A stretch of DNA of 32,947 bases, taken from NCBI GenBank assembly GCA_900768805.1, contig CAAGEF010000077.1, positions 1-32,947 on the forward strand, read 5' to 3'. The position numbers and the translations under genes were made by a program. Positions within the stretch are counted from its first letter, which is position 1. Each line of letters starts with the position of its first letter. This stretch comes from Clostridia bacterium. Lineage in GTDB: Bacteria; Bacillota; Clostridia; TANB77; CAG-508. The notes under the pieces were generated by a model. It was given only the letters and a program-made list of their open reading frames with translations. It made no database searches and had not been told where the DNA came from. Below are positions 21,997 through 30,347 of this stretch, piece after piece.

Positions 21997-23859
21997 ATGT
22001 TAAAAAATTATGATTGCGAAGGTTTTTCAAAAAAGGTAATTCCTGTTGAAGAACTTGAAAATGGTAAAAAGTTTAAAGTATCTGTCCGGATACCAATGTG
22101 TTTAGGGTGGATAGAAAGAGTAAAATTTTCTGTAGCTACATTTAATGGCAAAAGTGCATTTCAGTTGGATTTTGCAAATAAAGATGAAAAATTTGCATAT
22201 TTTGAAGGAGAAGTTTTTCTTGAAAATAGTGCTTTATATCATTATTATTTTTCATTTGAGGCAAGTGGAAAATTTATGTATTACAAAAAGCAAAATATTA
22301 CAGGAGATACAAGCCTTAGTAAAATTGAATGTTGGAAGATGTCTGTTGGCTTTGAAACTCCAGAGTGGGCTAAAGGTGCAATTATGTATCATATTTTTGT
22401 GGATCGGTATTGCAAAGGAAAAAATACCGAATTGGAGCAAATGCCTAATAGGACAATTCACGAAAATTGGGATGACAAACCTGTTTTAGGACCAGATGAA
22501 AATGGAAATTGGAATATTGACTTTTTCGGTGGAAATTTAAAAGGTATTGAAGAAACTATAAGCTATATAAAAAGTTTAGGAGTAACAATTATTTATTTAA
22601 GTCCTATCGTAAGAAGTCAATCTAATCATAGGTATGATACTGCTGATTATGAAAATGTAGATCCATATGCTGGTACAAATGAAGATTTAAAAAAACTTTG
22701 TAAAATAGCACATCAAAAAGGTATGAAAGTTATTTTAGATGGTGTATTTAATCATACTGGTAATGATAGCAAATATTTTAATCAATATGGAAATTATGAT
22801 GTTTTAGGCGCTTTTCAAAGTGATCAATCTCCATATTATCCTTTTTACAAACGTTCTTGGAATAATGGAAAAAAGGGATTTGCTTATTGGTGGGGAATGC
22901 AGAATTTGCCTGAATGTGATGGAAATTCGAAAGAATGGAAAGAATACATTTTAGGTGTAGGAGGAATAATCGATCAATGGTTTAAACTTGGAATTGATGG
23001 ATTAAGACTTGATGTTGCAGATGAGCTTACAGATGAATTTATTGAAGGAATTAGAATCGCTGTTCATAGAAATAAAAAGGATGGCTTCATAATTGGTGAA
23101 GTTTGGAAAAATCCTATGAGAATGAATAGAGGTTATATTAGTTCTGGAAAAGGAATGGATTCTGTAATGAATTACCAACTTGTTGATGCTTTAATAAGAT
23201 ATTATAAATATTGTGATATAAATAAACTAAAGAATACTGTAAGTGAAATACTAATAGAATATCCAGATGATACTATCCATACACTTATGAATTTTACTTC
23301 AACTCATGATATTTCAAGAATAATTGAGATTTGTGGTTGTAATTGTTTTCAACAATATGGAGAGTGGTCTTGGAATCTATTAAATGACAATATTGATTGG
23401 GTAAAAAATCATGAAATGACAAAAGAAGAATATTCGTATGGGAAAAATATTTTAAAATCTTATGTTACAGCATTAGCTTTTCTGCCTGGTATCTTTTCAA
23501 TTTTTTATGGAGATGAAGTTGGGGTAAAAGGAATTGGTAATCTGATGAATAGAGGTACATATCCTTGGGGAAAAACAGATAAAACTTTATTAGAATTTTT
23601 TAGAAGCATTTGTAGGATAAAAGAAGAGTATGAATTTTTAAAAAAAGCAGAAACTAAAGTTTTGAGTGTAGATGAGAATATATTTATGTATGAAAGATAT
23701 AATGAAGATAATTCTTTATTAGTAATTACAAGTAGAACTCATCATGAAAAGAATCTGATTTTACCAAGTATTTTCAATGATTACAAATTGCTTTGGCATT
23801 TACCTAATTGTAAAAATAATTATCTTACTTCATATGGTGCAATCATTTTAAAGAAATAA
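21997..23859 (+). CDS. GH13 alpha-glucanase (neopullulanase or cyclomaltodextrinase-like)
   Basis: This alpha-amylase-family hydrolase acts on alpha-glucans or maltodextrins. Residues 1 to about 120 form a beta-rich N-terminal domain like those of GH13_20 enzymes. The barrel begins at AKGAIMYHIFVDRYCKGK. Catalytic regions are DGVFNHTG (Asp248, His253), GLRLDVADE (nucleophile Asp339), IGEVW (acid/base Glu368) and FTSTHD (His437, Asp438). GGNLKGIEETISYIKSLGVT and YLSPIVRSQSNHRYDTADY are further family blocks. No signal peptide is seen, so the enzyme should be cytoplasmic and act on imported oligosaccharides or stored glycogen. It has 620 residues and AAGGAGGAG before the ATG. It stands alone between terminators, with no sugar transporter nearby. 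Confidence 0.9.
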   Translation: MLKNYDCEGFSKKVIPVEELENGKKFKVSVRIPMCLGWIERVKFSVATFNGKSAFQLDFANKDEKFAYFEGEVFLENSALYHYYFSFEASGKFMYYKKQNITGDTSLSKIECWKMSVGFETPEWAKGAIMYHIFVDRYCKGKNTELEQMPNRTIHENWDDKPVLGPDENGNWNIDFFGGNLKGIEETISYIKSLGVTIIYLSPIVRSQSNHRYDTADYENVDPYAGTNEDLKKLCKIAHQKGMKVILDGVFNHTGNDSKYFNQYGNYDVLGAFQSDQSPYYPFYKRSWNNGKKGFAYWWGMQNLPECDGNSKEWKEYILGVGGIIDQWFKLGIDGLRLDVADELTDEFIEGIRIAVHRNKKDGFIIGEVWKNPMRMNRGYISSGKGMDSVMNYQLVDALIRYYKYCDINKLKNTVSEILIEYPDDTIHTLMNFTSTHDISRIIEICGCNCFQQYGEWSWNLLNDNIDWVKNHEMTKEEYSYGKNILKSYVTALAFLPGIFSIFYGDEVGVKGIGNLMNRGTYPWGKTDKTLLEFFRSICRIKEEYEFLKKAETKVLSVDENIFMYERYNEDNSLLVITSRTHHEKNLILPSIFNDYKLLWHLPNCKNNYLTSYGAIILKK

Positions 23860-23869
23860 TGAATAAAGG

Positions 23870-23906
23870 AAAATGAATAGTGAATTAATTTCATTATTCA
23901 TTTTTT
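23870..23906 (+). terminator. Intrinsic terminator after the GH13 gene
   Basis: A 15-bp stem with one G-U joins 23870 to 23884 (AAAATGAATAGTGAA) with 23890 to 23904. The loop is 5 nt and a T-run follows. Confidence 0.85.
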
Positions 23907-23954
23907 ATTCAGTAGGAAATTTTCTATTATTTTTATAAAAAATTCCAATAACTA

Positions 23955-23983
23955 TTGAAATTAATAAACAGAATATATATAAT
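23955..23983 (+). promoter_or_regulatory. Promoter of the small membrane peptide gene
   Basis: TTGAAA (23955 to 23960) and TATAAT (23978 to 23983) are 17 nt apart and stand 35 nt before the ATG at 24019. Confidence 0.75.
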
Positions 23984-24018
23984 CAATATATCAAAAACAA
24001 AAGATGAGGAGTGATATT

Positions 24019-24144
24019 ATGGAACAAAATAATCAAAATAAAACAAATAAAACACCAATAAAAATTGGTTTAGTAGATTGGATAATAATTCTTATGGCAT
24101 GCAGTACAATTGCATTAGGGGCTATATATTTTATAGCTAAATAA
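24019..24144 (+). CDS. Small single-span membrane peptide, 41 residues
   Basis: ATG 24019 is preceded by GATGAGGAGTG and by a 17-nt-spaced promoter, and it ends with TAA. The product starts with a hydrophilic, Asn- and Lys-rich head (MEQNNQNKTNKTPIKIG). One transmembrane segment of about 20 residues follows, DWIIILMACSTIALGAIYFI, and ends AK. The positive residues before the span predict an N-terminus in the cytoplasm. I do not recognise a family. Promoter, ribosome binding site and clean reading frame together make expression likely. It lies just upstream of the pyrG promoter. Confidence 0.7.
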   Translation: MEQNNQNKTNKTPIKIGLVDWIIILMACSTIALGAIYFIAK

Positions 24145-24146
24145 TA

Positions 24147-24175
24147 TTGAAATTTAAAAAACAATATGTTAAAAT
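24147..24175 (+). promoter_or_regulatory. Promoter upstream of the pyrG leader
   Basis: TTGAAA (24147 to 24152) and TAAAAT (24170 to 24175) are 17 nt apart, with an extended -10 (TGT). It begins 3 nt after the small-peptide stop. Transcription would start near 24182, upstream of the hairpin at 24200. Confidence 0.65.
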
Positions 24176-24199
24176 AAATTTGTTGAAAGAATTAAATTC

Positions 24200-24240
24200 A
24201 AAACAGATAAAAAAAAAACCCTTTTTTTATCTGTTTTTTT
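24200..24240 (+). terminator. Intrinsic terminator in the pyrG leader (possible attenuator)
   Basis: A 16-bp perfect stem joins AAAACAGATAAAAAAA (24200 to 24215) with TTTTTTTATCTGTTTT (24221 to 24236), closing a short AACCC loop and followed by TTTT. It lies between the apparent pyrG promoter and pyrG. No convincing promoter is seen in the 54 nt after it, so it may act as an attenuator. Confidence 0.8.
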
Positions 24241-24293
24241 ATTTATTATTTAATAATAAATAATTGTTTTAAGGGTGTGGAAGGAGTTTATTC

Positions 24294-25889
24294 ATGAGTA
24301 CAAAGTACATTTTTATTACAGGTGGAGTTGTATCTGGTTTAGGAAAAGGAATTACAGCATCATCTTTAGGAAGATTATTAAAAAATAGAGGATATAAGGT
24401 AATAAATCAAAAATTAGATCCTTATATAAATGTAGATCCAGGAACAATGAGCCCTCATGAACATGGAGAAGTTTTTGTAACAGAAGACGGTGCTGAAACA
24501 GATTTAGATTTGGGTCATTATGAAAGATTTACTGATGTTAATTTAAATCAAAATTGTAGTATGAGTTCTGGAAAAATATATCAAAATGTGCTAAATAAAG
24601 AAAGAAGAGGAGACTATTTAGGAAAAACAGTACAAGTAATTCCTCATATAACGAATGAAATAAAAGAAAAAATTTATAGCTTTGAAGATTCTGGAGTAGA
24701 TATTGTTATAACAGAACTTGGAGGAACAATTGGAGATATTGAGAGTTTAGCTTTTGTAGAAGCAATTAGACAAGTGGGGTTAGAAAAATATCCTGAGGAT
24801 GTTGTTTATATACATGTTACTTTACTTCCATACATAAGTGGTTCTTGTGAATTAAAGTCAAAACCAACACAACATTCTGTAAAAGAATTGCAATCATTAG
24901 GAGTAAAACCTGATATTTTAGTATGTAGAACAGAAATAGAAATTCCAGAAGAGATTCAGGCAAAGCTTGCACTATTTTGTAATGTTAGACCAGAAAATGT
25001 TATTCCTAATATGACAGCAGAAAATTTATATGCAGTACCTTTAATGCTTGAAGAAAATGGTTTGGCAAGAGCTGTATGTAAACATTTACATTTAGAAAAA
25101 ATGGAGCCTCAAAATCAAGAGTGGGAAAAAATGATTGAAAACATTAGAAATTCAAATCAAGAAATTGATATTGCGATTGTTGGAAAATATATGCAATTAC
25201 AAGATTCTTATTTATCTGTTGCAGAGAGTCTTCGTCATGGTGGTTTTGCAAATAATGTAAAAGTTAATGTTTCATTTATAGATTGTGAAGAAATTAATGA
25301 TAGCAATGTAAAAGATATTTTAGGTTACTATAGTGGAATAGTAGTTCCAGGAGGCTTTGGAAATAGAGGAGTTGAAGGGAAAATTGCTACAATAAAATAT
25401 GCTAGAGAAAATAATGTTCCTTTTTTAGGAATATGTTTAGGAATGCAAATGACTGTTGTAGAATTTGCAAGAAATGTGCTGGGAATTAAAGATGCAAATT
25501 CTGCTGAATTTGATCCAGAATGTAATAATCCAGTTATACATATTATGGATGAACAAAAAAATATTACAGAAAAAGGTGGAACAATGAGACTTGGAGCTTA
25601 TCCTTGTAAAATAAAGGAAGGAACTTTAGCAAAAGAAATATATGGAGAAGAATTTATAAGTGAAAGACATAGACATAGATATGAATTTAATAATAAATAC
25701 AAAGAAATGTTAGAAGAAAAAGGTCTTATTTGTTCTGGTACATCTCCAGATGAATCATTAGTAGAAATTGTAGAATATAGAAATCATCCTTTTTTTATAG
25801 CTGGACAATTTCATCCAGAATTTAAATCAAGACCAGATAGACCAGCTCCTTTATTTAAAGCTTTAGTAAAAGCTGCTAAAGAAAAATAA
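24294..25889 (+). CDS. pyrG: CTP synthase
   Basis: CTP synthase makes CTP from UTP, ATP and glutamine. The N-terminal synthase domain has KYIFITGGVVSGLGKGITAS, DPYINVDPGTMSPHEHGEVF, VTEDGAETDLDLGHYERF and ELGGTIGDIESLAFVEAIRQ. The C-terminal glutaminase domain has VVPGGFGNRGVEGKI, the nucleophile elbow FLGICLGMQM, and HRHRYEFNNKY, with the His-Glu pair in GQFHPEFKSRP. The 531 residues are normal. AAGGAG precedes the ATG. Regulation by an upstream terminator is suggested by the leader layout. Confidence 0.98.
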   Translation: MSTKYIFITGGVVSGLGKGITASSLGRLLKNRGYKVINQKLDPYINVDPGTMSPHEHGEVFVTEDGAETDLDLGHYERFTDVNLNQNCSMSSGKIYQNVLNKERRGDYLGKTVQVIPHITNEIKEKIYSFEDSGVDIVITELGGTIGDIESLAFVEAIRQVGLEKYPEDVVYIHVTLLPYISGSCELKSKPTQHSVKELQSLGVKPDILVCRTEIEIPEEIQAKLALFCNVRPENVIPNMTAENLYAVPLMLEENGLARAVCKHLHLEKMEPQNQEWEKMIENIRNSNQEIDIAIVGKYMQLQDSYLSVAESLRHGGFANNVKVNVSFIDCEEINDSNVKDILGYYSGIVVPGGFGNRGVEGKIATIKYARENNVPFLGICLGMQMTVVEFARNVLGIKDANSAEFDPECNNPVIHIMDEQKNITEKGGTMRLGAYPCKIKEGTLAKEIYGEEFISERHRHRYEFNNKYKEMLEEKGLICSGTSPDESLVEIVEYRNHPFFIAGQFHPEFKSRPDRPAPLFKALVKAAKEK

Positions 25890-25894
25890 CTATT

Positions 25895-25933
25895 TTATTC
25901 AGACCTACTCCAGAGAAATTTCTTACTGAATAA
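25895..25933 (+). repeat. Short inverted repeat after pyrG
   Basis: TTATTCAG (25895 to 25902) pairs with CTGAATAA (25926 to 25933) around a 23-nt loop, just upstream of the shared terminator. Function unknown. Confidence 0.4.
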
Positions 25934-25934
25934 C

Positions 25935-25970
25935 AAAAGCTGAAAAGAAAGTAATCTTTTCAGCTTTTTT
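25935..25970. terminator. Terminator between convergent pyrG and the deoxyribosyltransferase gene
   Basis: AAAAGCTGAAAAG (25935 to 25947) pairs over 13 bp with CTTTTCAGCTTTT (25956 to 25968), with TTTTTT on the + side. The minus-strand side has only a short T stretch, so it should work mainly for pyrG and less well for the opposite gene. Confidence 0.8.
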
Positions 25971-25977
25971 GTACGAT

Positions 25978-26697
25978 TTAGAAAATATCATTATTTGTTG
26001 AACTTATAATTTTAGTGTTGCATGAAATCATAATGTTTACACAATGACCAAAATTTTCTACTTTGTTACCGTTCTGATCTGTAGTTCCATATTTTTCAAT
26101 TTGAGTTCGATAATCTGTTAGTGTAGCAGAACATGAAAGTCCATTTCCATATCTGTATCCAAGAAAAAAAGCTGATTCTGCATTAGCGTCTTGGATATCT
26201 GGAGATTTTGGATCAAGATTGAAAAAGAGTGGAAGAATTGCCTGAGTTATTGGATTATGCAAATGTTTGAATATTACTGTATTTAAATAAGTGAATATTT
26301 CATTAAAAGAAATATTATATACAGTTAAATCTATGTTGTTTATAATCCCTTTTGGAATACTATTAACATTATCTGTATATGCAATAACCTTTTTGTTTAA
26401 AGCTAAAGCATAGCCACATTCCCAAGCTGTTCCAGAATCACAAGCTGGATTTTCGATTGTGCCTCTGAAATTTGACAGATTTGCGATTACATAATCACAA
26501 GCTTGAATCGTTTTAATATTAGCCTCTACAATAGCTTTAGCAGTAACTTCTGGAGTTTTTCCTTTGATAGCATTATTTAAAGGATATAAACCTTCAAATC
26601 CATTGGCTTTACAAATTTTTTTGTGGATAGAACCAATGGTATCTGCTTCAGGAAAAAAGATTTCAGGTCCAGCTAAATATATTTTCCGGTTTGCCAT
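25978..26697 (-). CDS. Nucleoside 2-deoxyribosyltransferase
   Basis: This enzyme swaps bases between deoxynucleosides in nucleoside salvage. The N-terminus reads MANRKIYLAGPEIFFPEADT, with the YLAGP nucleotide-binding motif. ACDYVIANLSNFRG and DSGTAWECGYALALNKKVIA follow, the D-x-GTxxE-x-GYAxA block with its catalytic Glu. The C-terminal VENFGHCVNIMIS matches the family's closing N-x-M segment. At 239 residues it is longer than the 150 to 160 residue Lactobacillus enzymes, with extra sequence at about residues 150 to 215. It is the only minus-strand gene here. AAGGAGG precedes the ATG, and it has its own promoter. Specificity (purine or pyrimidine) is not clear. Confidence 0.85.
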   Translation of the reverse strand: MANRKIYLAGPEIFFPEADTIGSIHKKICKANGFEGLYPLNNAIKGKTPEVTAKAIVEANIKTIQACDYVIANLSNFRGTIENPACDSGTAWECGYALALNKKVIAYTDNVNSIPKGIINNIDLTVYNISFNEIFTYLNTVIFKHLHNPITQAILPLFFNLDPKSPDIQDANAESAFFLGYRYGNGLSCSATLTDYRTQIEKYGTTDQNGNKVENFGHCVNIMISCNTKIISSTNNDIF

Positions 26698-26750
26698 AAA
26701 AATTCCTCCTTAGAATTATCTATTTTCGGTTGAATAACGGATGATAACTG

Positions 26751-26779
26751 ATTATAACATATTTTTGGGGGATTGTAAA
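26751..26779 (-). promoter_or_regulatory. Promoter of the deoxyribosyltransferase gene
   Basis: On the minus strand TTTACA (26779 to 26774) and TATAAT (26756 to 26751) are separated by 17 nt, with an extended -10 TGT. It lies 53 nt upstream of the ATG. Confidence 0.75.
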
Positions 26780-26848
26780 ATAAAATATAGAAATGAACTA
26801 ATCAATTTTATCATAAATAATAATTTTATAATTTTTATCAAATACCTA

Positions 26849-26877
26849 TACACAAAAAAAATTTTTAATGATATAAT
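26849..26877 (+). promoter_or_regulatory. Promoter of mutL
   Basis: A TATAAT at 26872 to 26877 has an extended -10 (TGA) and a partial -35, TACACA at 26849 to 26854, 17 nt upstream. It is divergent from the minus-strand promoter. Confidence 0.65.
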
Positions 26878-26918
26878 GCAAAAAAAAGTATATACGTAAG
26901 ATATGTTGGAGGAAAGAG

Positions 26919-29405
26919 ATGGGTAAAATCGTACTTTTAGATGAATTGACAATAAATCAGATTGCTGCTGGAGAAGTTATTGAAAGACCTGCTTCTGTTA
27001 TTAAAGAAATGGTTGAGAATTCAATAGATGCAGGTGCTAAAAATATAACTGTTGAAATAAAAAAAGGTGGAATAGATTTTATAAAAATTACAGATGATGG
27101 ATGTGGAATTGCTGAAGATGATATGGAAATTGCTTTTGAAAGACATGCTACTAGTAAGATTAGAACAGCAGAGGATTTAGCTACAGTTAAATCTATGGGG
27201 TTTAGAGGAGAGGCTTTAGCAAGTATTGCTGCTATAGCTAAAGTTGAGATGATTTCTAGAACAGCAGATGAAGAATTCGGTCATAAGATTATTGTTGAAG
27301 GTGGAGATATTAAAGAAAAATGTGATATTGGATGTCAAAAAGGCACAACTATTACTGTTGAAAATTTATTTTATAATACTCCAGTTAGATATAAATTTTT
27401 GAAGAAGGATTATACTGAAGCTGGTTATATAGAAGATGCAATAACAAGAATTGCTTTAGTAAATAAAGATGTTTCTATAAAACTTATAAATACGGGAAAA
27501 GTTATTTTACAAACTAATGGAAATAATGATTCAAAAACTGTAATATATAGTATTTATGGTAAAGATATTGCAAATGGAATTTTAGATGTTGATTATACAT
27601 ATGAAGATATGAAAATTAGTGGAGTAGTTGGAAAGCCAGAAATAGCCAGAGGTAATAGGTCTTATCAATTATTTTTTGTAAATGGAAGATATGTAAAAGA
27701 TAAAAATTTAACAGCAGCTGCAGAACAAGCTTATAAGGGGCTTATTCCTGGTGGAAAATTTGGATTTGTAATATTAAATATAGAAATGGAGCCACAAAAG
27801 CTTGATGTAAATGTTCATCCGGCTAAATTGGAGGTTAGATTTCAAGAAGAAGGTCAAGTTTTTAAAGCTGTATATCATGCTATAAAATCTGGTTTATCTA
27901 AAGGAGAATTAATTGCAAATTCTGAAAGGCCAGCTACTATTTTGGATAATAGAAATAATTTAAAATCTGTTAAAATAGAAAATCCAAATGAACAACAAGT
28001 ATCTGAGAATAAAGTTGAAGAAAGTGATGAGAAATATACTCAATTAACTCCAGAAGAAGATATTGTACAACCTAAAATAAGAAGTGGATTCTCTGAATTA
28101 CTGAAAAAAGTTATGAAGGATCCTGAAGAAACTAGAAAAGAATATAATAATAATTTACTTGAATCAATTTTTGAAGAAAGAAATGGTTTAAAAAGAGCAA
28201 CACCAACTCCGGAAATAAAACCAGATTTAGATATAAAAAGTGAAGATATAAAAGAAAATAAAGATATGGTTCAATCTGAAAATAAAGATTCTAAAGTAGA
28301 GGAAGATACATCAATTTTAGGAAAGACAATAAAAATAGGTAATGTGTCAATATCCAGTGATACTGCAGAATTAAAGGCTAATATCAACGAAATTTTAAGT
28401 GAAGAAAAAACAAATGAAAATATTGTTCAAAATTCAGAAAAAAAACCAGAAAATGTAAAAGAAGAAATAAAATTACAAGAAGTGAAAAATGAAGAGGATA
28501 CAGAAAAAATAGAGAATTTAGTTATCAAAGAAGCTATTGCAAATAAGGTAGATGATATTACTAATTCTATTGTAAAAAACAAAATGGATAATACATTTGA
28601 ACCTACTCAATTTGTAGATACAAAAAAAATAAGAGAAAGTATTACTCCAAACTTTGAAAAAGAAATAACACCAGAATTTGCAGAAATGTATAAAAAAACA
28701 TTTGGTAAAGATATTACTAAAAAAATTGAAACACAAAATGATAATTTAGATTCATATAATGAATTTTTATATTCAAGTGAAAAAGAGAACTTGAATGTTT
28801 TTGATAATGAAAATACTTATGTTCCAGAAAGAAAATATAAATTTATAGGAATTGTATTTAATACATATATAATTATTGAAATAGGTGAAGAAATGTATGT
28901 TATAGATCAACATGCTGCACATGAAAGAATTATGTATGAAAAAGTTAGAGCAAATTATTACAGTGATACAGAAAAAGATTCTCAAATGCTTCTTTTGCCA
29001 GATATAGTTACATTAACGCATAAAGAATTACTTATAGCTAAAGAAAATATCGAAATGTTTGAAAAAGCGGGATTTGGTTTTGAAGAGTTTGGCGAAAATA
29101 CTTTAAAATTATATGCTGTACCAAGTATCTGTGAAAAATTAAATACAAAACAACTATTTTTAGATATTTTAGATGAAATAGATAGTGTTGCAATTACAGC
29201 AAAACAAGAAAAAGAAGACAAATTTATAGCTACAATTGCGTGTAAATCTGCAGTAAAAGCGAAAATGAAATTAGACGAAAGAGAAGTATCAAGTTTAATG
29301 GATAATTTATTAAAACTTCCAAATCCATTTACTTGTCCTCATGGAAGACCAACTGCTATAAAAATGACAAAAGTTGATTTTGAAAAAAAATTTAATAGAA
29401 GATAG
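26919..29405 (+). CDS. mutL: DNA mismatch repair protein MutL
   Basis: MutL couples mismatch recognition by MutS to strand removal. The N-terminal GHKL ATPase (about residues 1 to 330) has VIKEMVENSIDAGAKNI, ITDDGCGI, ERHATSKI and GFRGEALASI. The C-terminal dimerisation and endonuclease domain (from about residue 640) has the metal motif DQHAAHERIMYE (Asp663), the ACKSAVKAK block and CPHGRP (Cys806 to Pro811). This form nicks DNA itself, as in bacteria lacking MutH. The 828 residues exceed the usual 620 to 680. The excess is a Glu- and Lys-rich linker of roughly 300 residues. mutS is not in the window, and miaA follows after 12 nt. Confidence 0.96.
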   Translation: MGKIVLLDELTINQIAAGEVIERPASVIKEMVENSIDAGAKNITVEIKKGGIDFIKITDDGCGIAEDDMEIAFERHATSKIRTAEDLATVKSMGFRGEALASIAAIAKVEMISRTADEEFGHKIIVEGGDIKEKCDIGCQKGTTITVENLFYNTPVRYKFLKKDYTEAGYIEDAITRIALVNKDVSIKLINTGKVILQTNGNNDSKTVIYSIYGKDIANGILDVDYTYEDMKISGVVGKPEIARGNRSYQLFFVNGRYVKDKNLTAAAEQAYKGLIPGGKFGFVILNIEMEPQKLDVNVHPAKLEVRFQEEGQVFKAVYHAIKSGLSKGELIANSERPATILDNRNNLKSVKIENPNEQQVSENKVEESDEKYTQLTPEEDIVQPKIRSGFSELLKKVMKDPEETRKEYNNNLLESIFEERNGLKRATPTPEIKPDLDIKSEDIKENKDMVQSENKDSKVEEDTSILGKTIKIGNVSISSDTAELKANINEILSEEKTNENIVQNSEKKPENVKEEIKLQEVKNEEDTEKIENLVIKEAIANKVDDITNSIVKNKMDNTFEPTQFVDTKKIRESITPNFEKEITPEFAEMYKKTFGKDITKKIETQNDNLDSYNEFLYSSEKENLNVFDNENTYVPERKYKFIGIVFNTYIIIEIGEEMYVIDQHAAHERIMYEKVRANYYSDTEKDSQMLLLPDIVTLTHKELLIAKENIEMFEKAGFGFEEFGENTLKLYAVPSICEKLNTKQLFLDILDEIDSVAITAKQEKEDKFIATIACKSAVKAKMKLDEREVSSLMDNLLKLPNPFTCPHGRPTAIKMTKVDFEKKFNRR

Positions 29406-29417
29406 GAGAAATGCTTA

Positions 29418-30347
29418 ATGAAGCCTAAAGTAATTGTTATTGCAGGACCTACTGCTTCTGGAAAAACTGCATTATCAATAGAAGTTGCAAAAAAAATAAA
29501 TGGAGAAATAATTTCTAGTGATTCAATGCAAATATATAAAGATATGGATATAGGAACTGCAAAAGTTACTAAGGAGGAAATGCAAGGAATAAAACATTAT
29601 TTAGTGGATTTTGTTTCACCAGATCAAAGATATACAGTTTCAAATTTTAAACATGATGCGGAAATTGCCATAGAAAAAATTTTATCAAAAGGAAAAACAC
29701 CTATTATTGTTGGAGGAACTGGGTTATATATAAATTCTTTAATATATGGTATTGAATATCCTGAAATGAATTTTGATGAAGAATATAGAGAAAAACTTAT
29801 GAAAATTGCTGAAAGTAAAGAGGGATTAAAATCTCTTTATGAGCAAGCAATGAAAATTGATAGTGAAGCAATTAAAAATATTAGTGAAAATGATAAAAAA
29901 AGAATTATTAGAGTATTAGAAATTTATAAAGCTACTGGAAAGAATAAAACAGAAAATGAAATTTTATCAAGAAAAAATGAGGTAAAATATGATTATAAAG
30001 TTTTTGCTCTAAATATGGATAGAGAAATTCTTTATAGTAGAATAAATTATAGAGTTGATAAAATGCTTGAACAAGGATTAATTAATGAAGTAAAAAGCTT
30101 GATTTCAAAATATGATAAATGTGCTACATCAATGCAAGCTATAGGATATAAAGAAGTTCAAGAATTTCTAAATAATGAAATAAATTATGAGGATATGGTT
30201 GAAAAAATAAAACAAGGTTCTAGAAATTATGCAAAAAGGCAATTAACATGGTTTAGAAAAAATAAAGAGATCATTTGGCTTAATGCTTTAGCTGATGTGC
30301 AAAATAATGTTAATATTATTTTAGAGGGTGTAAATAGTGAACAATAA
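29418..30347 (+). CDS. miaA: tRNA dimethylallyltransferase
   Basis: MiaA adds a dimethylallyl group to A37 of tRNAs reading UNN codons. Motifs are VIVIAGPTASGKTALSIEVA (P-loop), IISSDSMQIYKDMDIGTAKV, HYLVDFVSPDQRYTVSNF and IIVGGTGLYINSLIYGIEY. The C-terminal part has MLEQGLINEVKSLI, ATSMQAIGYKEVQEFL and RNYAKRQLTWFRK. The 309 residues are normal. It follows mutL, a common pairing. The next gene overlaps its last 11 nt, implying translational coupling. Confidence 0.97.
   Translation: MKPKVIVIAGPTASGKTALSIEVAKKINGEIISSDSMQIYKDMDIGTAKVTKEEMQGIKHYLVDFVSPDQRYTVSNFKHDAEIAIEKILSKGKTPIIVGGTGLYINSLIYGIEYPEMNFDEEYREKLMKIAESKEGLKSLYEQAMKIDSEAIKNISENDKKRIIRVLEIYKATGKNKTENEILSRKNEVKYDYKVFALNMDREILYSRINYRVDKMLEQGLINEVKSLISKYDKCATSMQAIGYKEVQEFLNNEINYEDMVEKIKQGSRNYAKRQLTWFRKNKEIIWLNALADVQNNVNIILEGVNSEQ

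Noticed and set aside
22145..22489. Plus-strand open frame of 114 codons inside the GH13 gene
   Set aside because: It is an out-of-frame overlap of a well-supported amylase-family gene and has no ribosome binding site.
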